Assembly (NCBI GenBank): GCA_037693485.1 | Contig: CM075344.1 | Span: 37,883,501-37,947,500, forward strand | Source of the DNA: Kitagawia praeruptora | Taxonomy: Eukaryota; Streptophyta; Magnoliopsida; Apiales; Apiaceae | Direction of reading: 5' to 3' | Length of the DNA stretch: 64,000 bases | Part shown: positions 44,939-57,500 of the stretch, in pieces | Numbering within the stretch: position 1 is the first letter of the stretch | Layout: each line of letters starts with the position of its first letter | Program-made: the position numbers and the translations under genes | Notes under the pieces: model-generated | The model's database searches: none | The model's input: the letters and a program-made list of their open reading frames with translations, nothing else | Told to the model about the DNA's origin: nothing

Positions 44939-45523
44939 TAGGGGTGCCCATAAACCGATCAAACCGATTAAACCGACCCAACCCGCCCCTACTTTTAGCC
45001 GACCCAACCCGATATTATTTAAACCGAACATTGAATGGGTTAAATATTAAAAAAACCGAATTAAATGGATTGGGTTAGGGTTTTGATAATTTTAACCCAA
45101 TCCAACCCGACATATATTATGCACTAATGAGCCGTACTACTAATTTACTACTTGACTTAAAGTTAAGATTTTTTGGATATATTATTACATGTTCCACACT
45201 AAAATTATGAATTAAAGATATTTAATACAATGATGTTCTACTTATGTGTAACGTAATTTAGTGGTGATCAATTGTATAATTGCATACTAGATTAAGTTGT
45301 ACATGACTTTAATTCTTGGACTTCGAGTTGTTTTATCACTAACCAACAAATACAAATATGTGTTGAACTAACTTCTACTTTATATTTAACCCGATCAACC
45401 CGAACCAACCCAACCCGACTTTAATAAGATTTACAATAGATTTGAATTTTATAAACCCGAACTAATTGGGTTGGGTTACTAAATTACTTGTAACCCGCCC
45501 GACCCGACCCGCGGGCACCCCTA
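44939..45523. mobile_element. hAT-type MITE with 8-bp target duplication
   Basis: TCCACAAC at 44931-44938 and 45524-45531 flanks a 585-bp element with termini TAGGGGTGCCCATAAACCG and TAGGGGTGCCCGCGGGTCG. Subterminal ACCCGACCC/GGGTTGGGTT motifs repeat at both ends. Confidence 0.92.
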
Positions 45524-45531
45524 TCCACAAC

Positions 45532-46321
45532 CAAGAAAGTGGCCAAGGGTGAAAAGCCAACCAAATCGGATATAATAACTTGTGCGTCATCAGATCCCTT
45601 GTATTTCATTTGATGAATTTGCAGCCGTGAACACATGATATGTTATGTTATGCACAAGGTCTTCTTTACTTGCCCAGCATCTGCTTGCATATTTGGAGGC
45701 TACACTTCGTCTCCTCCCCTCAATGTCTATCTCCTCCCGCTACTTTTAAGTCTCATCTCATCTCCCTTTCATTATTATCTGGGCTAAACAATCTTACAGC
45801 CATTGAACTTTTAACTGCTTAAATTTTATCAGTGCCCAAAGGTTGCTATTTTTACATCCAATATTGAGAGAGGTTGCCTGGCCAGAAAAGATCACCAACA
45901 CTAATCATAATAACACAGGTACAACAGATTCATTAATTTAGTAGTAAAGACAACACTTAGCAGAAAAGACAACACCCATTCAGGACATGTATAAATACTG
46001 TAAGTGAGACAACTTGACCAGTCAAGTACCACACTAAACTAGAAACACCTACATAAAACATGTATTACAATAAACTCCACAAGACACAATAGTGAATTTG
46101 CTAGGAAAAAACCTTAACATAGTCATAGTATCCATCTATCAAGTAACAGAGTTCAAGGGAGGAGAGTTTGCACAAACGAAGCCAGGAGATAAATAAGAAA
46201 GCAAAAGAAAACAATCAGAGACAAATGTTCATGGCACCAACCATAATCGCGACCTCATTTCTGCTTAAATAGTCTCATTCTAGGACAATGTTTAACAAAC
46301 TGACATTCAACTATTACACCC
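45532..46321. other. 3' flank of the proteasome gene, no gene seen
   Basis: Non-coding interval. The right part (from about 46000) probably includes the 3' UTR of the proteasome alpha-1 gene. No further element was recognised. Confidence 0.5.
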
Positions 46322-49300
46322 TCAAATGTCCATAGGAGCTACATCTGGCTGGGCTGGGGGTCCCTGGTCAGTAGCAGGGGCTGATTCAGCTGCACCTTGG
46401 TCTGGAGCATCACCTTCAGCAGCAGGAGCTTCTTCTCCAGCTATCTCAAATGCATCAATTAAAGCTTGTACAGTTTTTTGATCCAATATCTGAAATGCCT
46501 CTCCTACTCCTAGCACAGCAACAGTACATATGGAGCTTGTAAGCCTTTCACCTTGCAAGGTTTCCCTTATGGCAAATAGTGCATCCTTCAATAGGTTTTC
46601 CCTAGAAGAGCTGCTGAAGCTCTCAAATTTGCGCTCCAAGTAAGTCTTTGCAGCTTGTGAGCGAGAGCCAATAGCGAAAGCTTGATACTCAAAATAATTA
46701 CCACTTGGACAATTGTAATAGAGATGAGCTCCAGATTCATCCAAACCAGCTACAAGCAGACCAACACCATAAGGTCGTTTCCATGAGCGCTGAGTGCAAA
46801 CCTGACAATATTTTATACAATTAAGAAAACAAACAGATCAAGCTGCCATCTTTACTGCATGTCAAATAGAAAATAATATGAGCTCATCAAGGTTTTATTC
46901 ATTAAAACCTCACTATTAGTAACATTTTGATTCAACAAAAATAACTCCATTTTGCCAAAATATTAAACAAGAGAAATGAGCAGCTAAACATCAGTCCCCA
47001 GGATCCCCATAAGAAAATGAATCTGTATTGATATTGCAATTTAAAAAATTATAGGAGCGAGGACTGGAAAGGTTTTAAAGTAATAGGTAGGCAAGTAATT
47101 TTTAACCTCGGCGTTCTGTTTACCATAAAAAATGTACACCATATCATATCAGAGCAAAGCAGGGTAAAGCAAAGAAAATCAATTTTGTTACTAATATAGA
47201 TTGAATATTACTATAGCATGTTCTGTATCTTGAGACTAGTAAAAGTAATTTTTTAATAGATAACCAAAAAGGGAAAGCAATTTGTACGGAATGGTTAAAT
47301 CAATATCATAATACAGAGAGAGAAAACAACAAATAGATTATATCAACTCAACAAGGAAAAGTTCCCATCGGATTTTTCTCATTAGGCCTCTAACCACCCA
47401 ATTACACGCTTCTTTTTTCTTTCAGCAACTAGTAATGATGCAGAAAAACAAGTAGTACTGGACCAACAATACTTCTGAAAATTCGGTGTATTCAAGCTTT
47501 TTCTGACCGAACTAGAAATATATTTTAAATTTTTATGGACCAAGGACCGGTCGAAGCAAAATATTCATGAAAGTGATTACTTTTTCCAACCTATGGCCCT
47601 GGCATTCCACTAGCTTCTTTTGAACAAAATTTATACTCAAAGCTATGAGTTTAAATGACCAAATTCTTCCTAGAGTTCCTACACCTAAAGGACATCCTTA
47701 TAATCACTGATTAATCATCTTGGCACTTTTTTTCAAGTCTGAGTAGCATTTGAAGATTCTGGGAGTATCACATGTCCATGGTTTGAGATGCAATAACAAT
47801 TTTTGTACACCAAAATCAATTATTGGAAAAGTTTATTCTTCATAATTTAAAAAAAATTAGAGGATATTTTCTACTTTTGGAGAATTTAAAACTTCAAACA
47901 TGAGCAAGGACAAACTCCTTTTAAGCTAATAGCAGCTGTCACTGCTTGTGATGGCAGATAAGCACTATGATGGACTAAATTGACCATCAAAACAAGAGCA
48001 TGTTCCACAACAGCTTTCATAACTAGAGATGAAGTTAACTTTTATTTATGCATATAAAAATCATTTGACATTTTAAGGAGGTGTGAATTTTAGAAAAGAA
48101 ACAAATGCTTAGTTACACTGAATCTTTTGCAAATTGGTGCTGAACCAAAACTTATCTACATGGACAGCCAGTAATGATTAATTACAGACTTCCTCTTCTT
48201 CCTATTACACACAAATACTAACCGGGTTTTAGGACAGAAGAAGATGTACCCATGTACCACCATTGTTATCAACAAACTAGCTCTAAATTTACACGCTATG
48301 TTTTCTTCTACTACCAGCATGCTATGACGCAACATCCTAACACACACCCCCCCCCCCCCCTCCTCCTCTTGAAAATGAACTGTCAATACCAATTATTAAG
48401 AGGGAAAAGAACTAAACCTATACTATCATAACTTTCCAATTGCATTTTACCAACAAAAAGAAAAACTCCAGTCATTCCTTATGTAAATGCACTAACTTGC
48501 TATCTTGCTTCATAACACATTAACACGGAAATATCTCTAAAACTTAAGTACAATTTTCCTTCCTGATTATGTAATTTTAGATATAACAACACATAAGCCA
48601 ACATATAATTACTTCATGATAATGTTTTCTTTTATCTTACACGAGTCTCTGTTCTCCTACATACAATTAAAAAATGAACAAGTCTGCATCAAATCCTAAA
48701 CATAATTCCCCGAAATTAAAACACCTTCATTTCTTGTAACAACAAACATCTTAAATCTTAAACCCTACAATAAACCTCTATAAAGTTAATAGCATTAGCC
48801 CCAACAGATTTTCACTAATTTATCAACACTACATCTGCTACAACCACCGGAAAATATTAATCAATCGAGAATATTTAATTACTTGTACCGTAATTAAAAA
48901 ACTCTAACTTACGCAACCAAATTACGAATTCCACAATACACATTGAAATCACAAATTAACATACAAAATCCACATAGATAAAATGAAATACGAGTTATCG
49001 AGAGCGCGAAAAGACCTGAGCCTTATCAGCGAGTTGAACAACGAGACGACCAACAGGAAGAGGAGACTCATAAGAATAACTATAATTAATACACTCAGAT
49101 CTCATATACCGAGACAAAACACGTCCATCAGCAGTTAAGCCGGCAATAGCGACTCCGATATGATCATCAGCCTTAAAGATCTTCTTTTGATGAGAAGAAA
49201 GCTCAGAATTAGACTTATTAACGCAGGCGAGAACGACGTGAGTCTTGGATCGAAGACCAATTGCAGCAGAGCCTTGTTTGACAGCTTCCATTGCGTATTC

Positions 49301-49366
49301 TACTTGGAATAAACGGCCCGCTGGGCTCCAGGTCGTCACGTCGGTGTCGTATTGGTTGCGAAACAT
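46322..49366 (-). CDS. PAF: 20S proteasome subunit alpha type-1
   Basis: One of the seven alpha subunits forming the gated outer rings of the 20S proteasome. Two exons, 49366-49016 and 46801-46322, join in phase 0 and give 276 residues, close to plant PAF proteins. Exon 1 starts MFRNQYDTDVTTWSPAGRLF and carries the alpha-subunit N-terminal signature (YDxDVTxWSPxGRxxQVEYAxEAV), then HVVLACVNKSNSEL and VAIAGLTADGRVLSRYMR. Exon 2 has TQRSWKRPYGVGLLVAGLDE, YFEYQAFAIGSRSQAAKTYLE and an acidic alanine/proline-rich C-tail. The intron is unusually long (2.2 kb) for a two-exon gene and contains a C13-like run near 48345. Alpha subunits lack the catalytic threonine. The gene looks intact. Confidence 0.97.
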
Positions 49367-50195
49367 GGTGGATTTGATTGGATTGGTGTTACGGTGTCGT
49401 TTTGGGGGGTTGGGGTTTGGTTTTACAGGGAAGTGTGTGTAGTGAGTGTATATGTAATTGGGATTGTTTTGTTTTCTTTTTGTTCAAGGCAGGAGTACAG
49501 ATTGAAAACAAAAGGGAAAATTAAAGTGAATATGCGGGTGGGCTTATGGACTGGATCGGAGTTTATAAGGCCCGTTTTGGTTTTTGAGTTGAGCCCATAC
49601 GAAACGCAGGTCCGTGTAAATAATTTTACATAAAATTAGCAGATTTTGCAAAATTCTACAAACATAACCTATTTGTAGAATAATTCATTCTGCAATATTT
49701 TATTAGCAAAACATAAATGATTTTCAAAATTTTTAGTAAAATAGTGATATGCATAAAACATATTTCGTAAAATAATTCATTTTGTATGTATAATATTAAA
49801 TGAATCAAATTATTAATTGATTGAAAGTGTTCGCAGATAACAAAAAAGTATTAATATTTATTTAATACATAGTACTATTTATTATAAATTTTAACGTCAC
49901 TTTAAATAACAATTAACAATATATAGCATCTAAATTTAGAACTGAAAATAAATATAAAATAGGTTAAATATAATAATATCCTAAACACTTCAATACATGC
50001 ACACATAATATTAGTTCCAAAATAATTCATCTAAAAATAAACACATAACATCCATCTGTCAGTGTCCGACTGTCCAAAATATCAAAAAATAAATTTACTT
50101 TTATAACCCAAATTTATAAATAAGATTTTAAAACTAATTGCATTTTCCATTTCCACAACTACCCTTTTAATACAATAGTATTCCTCCGTTCCTTA
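49367..50195. other. promoter side of the proteasome gene, no gene seen
   Basis: The first 200 bp upstream of the ATG are less AT-rich and should hold the promoter and 5' UTR. Beyond 49620 the sequence is AT-rich with no recognised structure. Confidence 0.45.
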
Positions 50196-50567
50196 GAGCA
50201 TCTTCAATAGAGGTTGCCAACCCATATCATCACATATATTATTTTTTTTATTTCTTCTCTCCTCCATCTCATTGTTGGCAACTTTTGTTACAAATCTACT
50301 TCAATAGTTGACAACTTTTAAAGTTGTCAATGTGGTTTCATACATAAATTTTATATTATCTTATAAATATATTTAAAATATGAGAGATATAAAAAAGGGT
50401 AAAGTCAAATACATTTTGTGGAGTTGTATGTGTTTTAAATAAATGGGAAAGTTGCCAACTTTTGGCAACTTTGGTTGGCAACTTGTTAGCAACATTGATA
50501 CTCCAATAGGTGGGCAACCAAGAGTGCCATGCCACATAGGACTTGGCAACCCCTATTGGAGATGCTC
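50196..50567. mobile_element. Tourist-type (PIF/Harbinger) MITE 1 of 3
   Basis: TTA at 50193-50195 and 50568-50570 flanks a 372-bp element with termini GAGCATCTTCAATAGAGGTT and GAGCATCTCCAATAGGGGTT. Internal GTTGCCAAC-type repeats occur. Confidence 0.9.
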
Positions 50568-50570
50568 TTA

Positions 50571-50913
50571 GAGCATCTCCAAGAATACACTCTTTCCTTA
50601 TCCCCTAAAATAAGGATTATTAATAATATAGGAATCAAAATGATATTTCACTCCAATGATAATCCCTATATAGATACCCTATATTTTAAAAGTTTAATTT
50701 TTAAAATTTCAAAGTTTGAAATTTAAATAAATCAACCAATGGGAAGGGGAGCAAATGACGTGGAGAAAGATAGGGGCTGATATTTGGATCCTCACATGTA
50801 GGGATCTATTTTCTCTCCCCTAAAATATATCGGGAAGGGGAGAAGTGGTTGAAGAGTGTTTTTTGGAAGAAAATCCCTAAAATTGATAAGGGATGTCATT
50901 CTTGGAGATGCTC
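50571..50913. mobile_element. Tourist-type MITE 2 of 3
   Basis: It starts straight after the TTA at 50568-50570 and ends before TTA at 50914-50916. Termini: GAGCATCTCCAAGAATACAC and GAGCATCTCCAAGAATGACA. The interior differs from MITE 1. Confidence 0.9.
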
Positions 50914-50916
50914 TTA

Positions 50917-51279
50917 GAGCAAGTCCAATATATCCCTTATATGAGCTCCTAACTTAATTATAAGGAATTTGGTCTAAAATAGTGCTCCAATAGCCTCTTA
51001 ACTTTTCCTTAAAAAGTTAAAAGTATCATGTCATCCATTATCTTTAAGGGATCCCTTATTTCACTTTTATTAATAAAATATTATTTTCCCTCCTTTTTTC
51101 AATTGTTTTCCTCTTTTTTTTGTTTTTGCTTCCTTCTTTCATTTATTATTTAATAATTATAATGAATAATTATAAGAAAGTTTGTTGGAGTTGTCATATC
51201 TTATAATATTTAAATTACTAAGAATCTAATATTTTATAATATTTATAAGGGAAAGATAAGGAGGGTATTAGACTTACTC
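50917..51279. mobile_element. Tourist-type MITE 3 of 3
   Basis: It starts after TTA at 50914-50916 and ends before TTA at 51280-51282. Termini: GAGCAAGTCCAATATATCCC and GAGTAAGTCTAATACCCTCC. The interior is AT-rich and unlike the other two. Confidence 0.85.
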
Positions 51280-51429
51280 TTATAAAGTTAAACATGGGTA
51301 GAGTGAGTAGCATTTTATTTGTAGAATAATATCGGAGACCATTTATGGTCTTGGTTTTTATTCTTGAGCTCAATATTTTCACTTCTGCAAACAAAACCAA
51401 AATCAACAAGCAAACGCGTACAAGTACAA

Positions 51430-51466
<37 letters not shown>

Positions 51467-51467
51467 G
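51430..51467. repeat. (CT)n tract in the auxilin-like 5' UTR
   Basis: About nineteen CT units with one C insertion, 60-100 bp upstream of the ATG at 51529. Pyrimidine-rich leaders are common near plant transcription starts. Confidence 0.85.
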
Positions 51468-51528
51468 CACACAAACACAAACACAAACATACACTTGTCT
51501 TTAAGACATAAAAATATATTTGTCGTGA

Positions 51529-54500
51529 ATGAAGTCTCGTCACCCCAACAAAAACTTGTCTGATACCAACTCCGGTAAAAACGCGTACGCCGACATTTTC
51601 TCCGGTCCGGCGAACCTCGGGCCTGAACAAGACTATAACCTCATTTTCAGCAACTCCGGTGCTTCTTCGATACCCGTTCTTGATCTTCCCGAGGATACTC
51701 GTTTTGTTGATTTTTCGGGTTCGGAGCTCGATTATTCTCATGTTTTTCGAGGTTTAAATGATGATCAAGCCATAGGTGCTTCTTATCAAGACTTGAAAAA
51801 ATCTTCTAGCAATATCAGGTGATTTTTATTTATTTTTTAATTAGTCTTCTCTTTTTATTTGATTAATTACAAAATGCATGTGTTGAGGATTTGTGTATAT
51901 TAATGCTCATATGTTTTGTGCATTGTTTGATTCTTGATCATGTTGGCTAAAAATGTGCAATTTACAAAAAAAAATATTATGGTATTGCGAAATGTTATGT
52001 GATTGTTACTTTATTGAATATTTAGTGTTGTTTAATTCTGTATTTCTGTGGAGTTGTTATGCACTTGGTCTTAGTTACTACACTAGGGCCATGTTTGTTT
52101 CAAGGGATTATAATCCCCAAATTATTACCTTATAAATCCAAAACGTAAGGGATTATAATCCCATGAATTCACATTTTGATCATTGTTTTAGTTCACTCCC
52201 ATGGGATTATAATACCTTGTGAAAGAAGGTATTAAACAAGGTATTATAATCCCATAGAAATGAATCAAAAAGATGATAGCAATATACTTCCATGGGATTA
52301 TAATCCTTTAAATTTAAGAAAGATAGTGTAATTTTCCAAGGATTATAATCCCCTAAAACAAACATGGCCCAGCTGGTTTATGAATTTGTTGGAGTTTAAA
52401 GGTTCTATATTTACTTCGATAAAGCAAATTGGTTCTCCCAATTTTGCAACTAAACAACATTTTTGCACACTGTAGTCCGATTTTTATAAATAATTAAGGT
52501 GCAATGATATCAGCGTTCCTTCCAGCATCAGTTTAAAGGCTTCAATGCCTGTAAGGTAATTTTCAAAATTTAGAACTTGTTATGTAGATGGAAATTTTAA
52601 GGTGCAATGATATCAGTGTTTCAGCATCGATATAAAGGCTTCATATGCTTATAAGGTTAATTTCAAAATTTAACTTGTAATGTAGTTGGAGTGCTGAAAT
52701 CAAATAGATTGCAAATTTTGTTGATTAGACATGGTATCTTGTTAAGCATGTTGACTTGTAAGTTTTCTCGTGTGCATTCATTTTAGTGAACTGAAAATGC
52801 ACCAAGAGTAGGGGCTTAACTTGTGTACGTGAGATTCTTCATAGGAATTTGAACATTTATTACGTTTCTTGTCGTCTTTTGAGTGAAAGATCATATTTTT
52901 TCTTCTTGAAAGGCTTATTTTGGTCTTATAATACGGTATACGGTTGAATTCTCGTGTCACGCGTGTAATACTTTACTTAGTTAAGTCTTTGCTTGTATAA
53001 TTTTGAAATCTATGCTAGTCATTCTATACTCAAAATTCCTTAACAAGTTAGTTGCCTTATATTTAAGCTCTTTTTTTGTTGCTAAATAAAACTAAGCTCT
53101 TTACCCATGACTTCTTACATATTTCCAGTGTCTGGATGATTCTTAGAAGCCACATTATCTACACTTGCCCTCTCGAAATTTCTTTAGCTACCACTTAGAC
53201 TTTTTGCCAGAAGATTACACAGTTGAACTGGCAATCTGGTTTTGCATCATGTACAGTACACAAAAGCTATTTATCTTAAATTGGGTATTCCCTAGTTACT
53301 TTTCGTTTGCCTTTTTAATCCTCACTAAACGCCCTTAGGTCTATTATATCTGGCTATGATCTCTTTTTTTTGTTAATTAAAGATTACAGTTGACAGCTTT
53401 TTTATTTTGGAAGCTATCATTTACACTTGAATCATTTTTTTCTTTTTGATATTGTTAGATGTAAAAAAAAACTTTGTCATTCTCCAAAACATAATTCTTT
53501 TTTTCCTGCAGGGCTCAATCGGAAACAAAATATCCTTTGAATAGTTCAGAGCGCTCAATATTTCCTGAAGAAAATCAGTTGTTTACGTCTGAAGCTTCAT
53601 TTCAGTCAAATGATGATAAGAAGCGCTTTATGATGTCCTATCACAAGACCAGAGCAGGAAGCAAAGATGGGTTAAGTGGAAAGATACATGTAGCTCAGTT
53701 CCATCCCGAACCTGGATTTACTTATTTTGTTGATGGTAGCACCATGCAAGAGTCAAAGTTCGATCAGCCAGATCCCTCAGTAACTAGTGATATTCATCGC
53801 AAACTGGATTTCAGTGACAGGATACTGGAAAGTAAATATACCAAAAAGGGCATGCCACATCTTCATTCCCAGAAATCTAGCAGAAGAGAAGGTGATCCTA
53901 GAACTAAACTCTATGAGGGTGGCTCTCTATATAATGCACATGGGATTAACCTGACACCACATTCTACTAATGAGCGACCGCTGCCACGCGTGACAGCTAA
54001 TTCAGAGAATTATTATGGTTTCACAAAGAAATCAGTGGCTTCCAGTTCCAAGGCTCCCAAAGGTATTGCATCTCAACATGCTGCAGATGATAATTCACTG
54101 CCTTTCTTTGGTGAGGGATTTGATGTAAACTCGGAGGCTGCAGTCTCTGCAGCTGCACTTAAAGATGCAATTCAAAAGGCTCAAGAAAGTATACGAATTG
54201 CAAAGGAACTGATGGAAAGAAAAATGGGTGGATTGCGAAATCGGTCAGACCGTGTGTTCGTGGATGGGTTGAGAGGAAAAGATAGAGAAGAGAATTCTAC
54301 AAAACATGAAGAAAACAGAACTGAGGACATAAATGCCAAAGACACATGTGAAACTGTTGATTCTGTACCGAAATTTTTATCTGGGAGACAGAAGAGTACA
54401 TTTAGACGCGAACAAGATGCTTTAGACTTTAAAGACAATGAGATAACTTTTGACTCATGGAAGGTCACAAATGACGTACATGCACAAAATCGTCCCAAAA

Positions 54501-57500
54501 CAGGAAAGCGAGAACCAGCACTTTCTACAATATTAGATGCTGAGAAGAACAGAACATCCTCATTATCTTTCACTCAGCAGGTGGTAGGCAATAGGGAAAT
54601 TGCACAGTTCATAGATAAGCATGAGTGTAATGCCAATGAAAGGAATATAACTAAGGACACCTTGATCAAGCAAGAAATTAATGTTGAGAAAGAGGCAGAT
54701 GATGAGAAAGCTCATGAAGTGGAGTCCATTAGGAAGAAATTACGTGCTGATGTGATGGAAAAGGAGTCGGCAGAAAATGTAGATAAATTTAGCAGACATG
54801 TGGAAATGGAAAAACCGTTAATTTTCCAAGATGGAAATGACTTTGAGACTGGGAAAGAGTCTCAGCCGAAGATAGAATATGAAATGAAGTATGATTCCCA
54901 AGAGTTAAAGGATACTGATTTTGAGAAGATGATACACATAACCCGAAAGCAAGATCAGAGCAAAGAGCACGCAAATTCTCAACAAGAAGACATGGAGAAC
55001 GCAAAAGCAAATTTTGATAAAATACATGAGTACAGACCAAGAATTATGATCGATGACGATATAGAAGAGGATAGATTTGAAGATGCATGTGAATGGATAC
55101 AAAATGAAGATGAACCAATTGATTTTTTGGGCAGTGTAAATAATGAGACGGAAGAAAACTCCACCTCTATGGCAGAAGTCGTTGAGAAGGGGAGGAAACT
55201 GGCGAGAATTCATGTACCAACAAATGAGGAGAAGAGGTCAATAAATGTTCACGATTCTAAAGAAAGTGGAGAGAAGTTTGGGGAGCTTAAGTTAATCGCA
55301 AATAAAAATGGTTTTGAAAGTTATGGATATGAAAGACATGAGAATAAACAAATTGAAACCAATATGATAGAAGTACTTCAGCATGCTGAATATGAAAGCG
55401 GTGTTATTAGAGAAATGGACTCGTGGAGTCATGGCACAAGCGATAACATTACGGAGACACAAGACACCCGCCAACCTTGTATGACTGATGAAAATTCAAA
55501 AACAGAACAGGTAAATGATACAGGTAGAATCATAGACAAAGCTACCAACAATGTCTATGACTTCAAAGTGCGCGAGGCGGAAGAAACTAAGGTGGAAACC
55601 AAGCTAAATAAAATAGAACCTTCTGAACCTGATACCTTGGTTGAAGGCAGTGCTGAAGACAGTGAGATACCAAGGTATCAGATTCGTGTTTTACCAAAGG
55701 TTGGTCTAACTGAACATAGAGACAAAGACTTTAAATCATACATAAATCTTGACAATGATCCCAGGATATCCTTCAGCACATATATAGAGAATGATCATGT
55801 TTTTGCAGAGGGTGGAAATCATTGTAATGAGGAAGCAGTGAAAAGTCGTCCCGATGTGGAATTACGACATGTAGTGATTAAAAAGAATATTAGAGCATAT
55901 TCCGTTCCTAGTGTGTCCAATGAGAATGAGAAAGTCATACAAGTTGATGAAGAAATGAGAGCAAGAAGAAATACACAAATGAATGGGAAGGGTTTATGTA
56001 ATACTGTTGCAGCGGAAGAAAAGGAGACAAAAAGTGATGAAGGGTTGAAAATAGATAACGTTATGGAAGTTAATGAGGATACTCCTAAAGTATTGTTTGC
56101 TATGGAAGGGACAGAAACCAAAAAGGAAAACTCCAAAGCACTAAAAGAACAGGAGTACCTCAGAAAAGTTTATGAAGAAAGCAAAAGGGAGAGACAGCGT
56201 GAAGTAGATAGAATTGCTGTTGGAAGAATAATTCAGGAAGTTCGTGACAGGGCGTTCGCTGGAGCAAGAGAAAAGGCAGACAGAGCTTCTGTGGAGAGAA
56301 CAACCGCAGAAGTTCGACAAAGACAAATGGATAAGACCCGCCAAAAGCTCGAGAAGGCTACTGCTGCAGTAAAACCGTCAGTTGAAAAGGCTTCGATAGA
56401 AGCCAAGCTCAGGTCAGAACGTGCTGCAGTAGAGAGAGCCACAGCAGAGGCTCGAGAACGAGCCCTAGAAAAGGCATTATCTCAGAAGACTGCCTTAAGA
56501 ACACAGGTAGATAAATCTGTAATGCAAATGTGTCAGGTCCTCTGTGGATACCGGAATGAGGGCCTTGTTTTTCTTCACTGTCTACGGCTGCATACTTTTT
56601 AATTTTACTATCTTTGCATTCAGTTTTATGTGAGATGACTGACAAATTGGATTCCTGCAGGTCCTTCAGAGACCTGATGACACTTATACCGAATCAGCCC
56701 AGAGGAGTAAAGCAAGGTTGGAAAGGCAAGAGAGGATAATGGAGCGTATGGTATACAGACTTCTTCTAACAATGGATCTTTTCCAAAGATGCTCCAGTTC
56801 ATTCATTCATTCATGTATTTTTTTTCTTATCTCTTTTTAGGCAAAAGCCCTTGCTGAAAAGAATATGCGTGATCTTCTTGCACAGAAAGAGGAAGCTGAA
56901 AAAAATGTATAAACTTCTTCAAATGTTGTTCCAGAAATTTGCACTTGCTTGCATGTTTATCCACCCTAATAATTATTTTATTAAATCTAAATTACAGAGA
57001 CTAGCAGAATCTCTTGATGCCCAGATCAAAGGATGGTCCACTGGAAAGGAGGGGAACTTGCGCGCATTGCTCTCAACTCTTCAATATGTATGCATAAGGC
57101 CTCACTTATTGTCACTGCATGATACATATATATATATATATTATGCTTTGCTGAGGATATCTTGTTCTGACACTCTAGGCGCTTTCATGTTAAAAAAATT
57201 AGAGGTCACAACCATGCTGAACACTTGTAGATTGCCTATTTTTTGATTAATTGGTCTCAAATCTTCCTTTATCCCAGTTTGGATTTATCCTTTCTTTCGG
57301 TTAATTCAAGTGATAGCTCATTGGTTTCAACTTTATCCTGATAACGATACTTGCCTCACTTATTGATTGTAGCACGTATATAGAGTAGTTGCAATCGTTG
57401 GGGGATAGTTTCTTTCGTACATTTTTTCTCATTTTGATTGAAGCTCATCATGGCCACACCTGATCCTGACCTTGTAGTGTGATAATTTTTTCTATCGAGT

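Noticed and set aside
54181..56645. Several minus-strand open frames over the large auxilin exon
   Set aside because: They are antisense shadows of the long, biased coding sequence.
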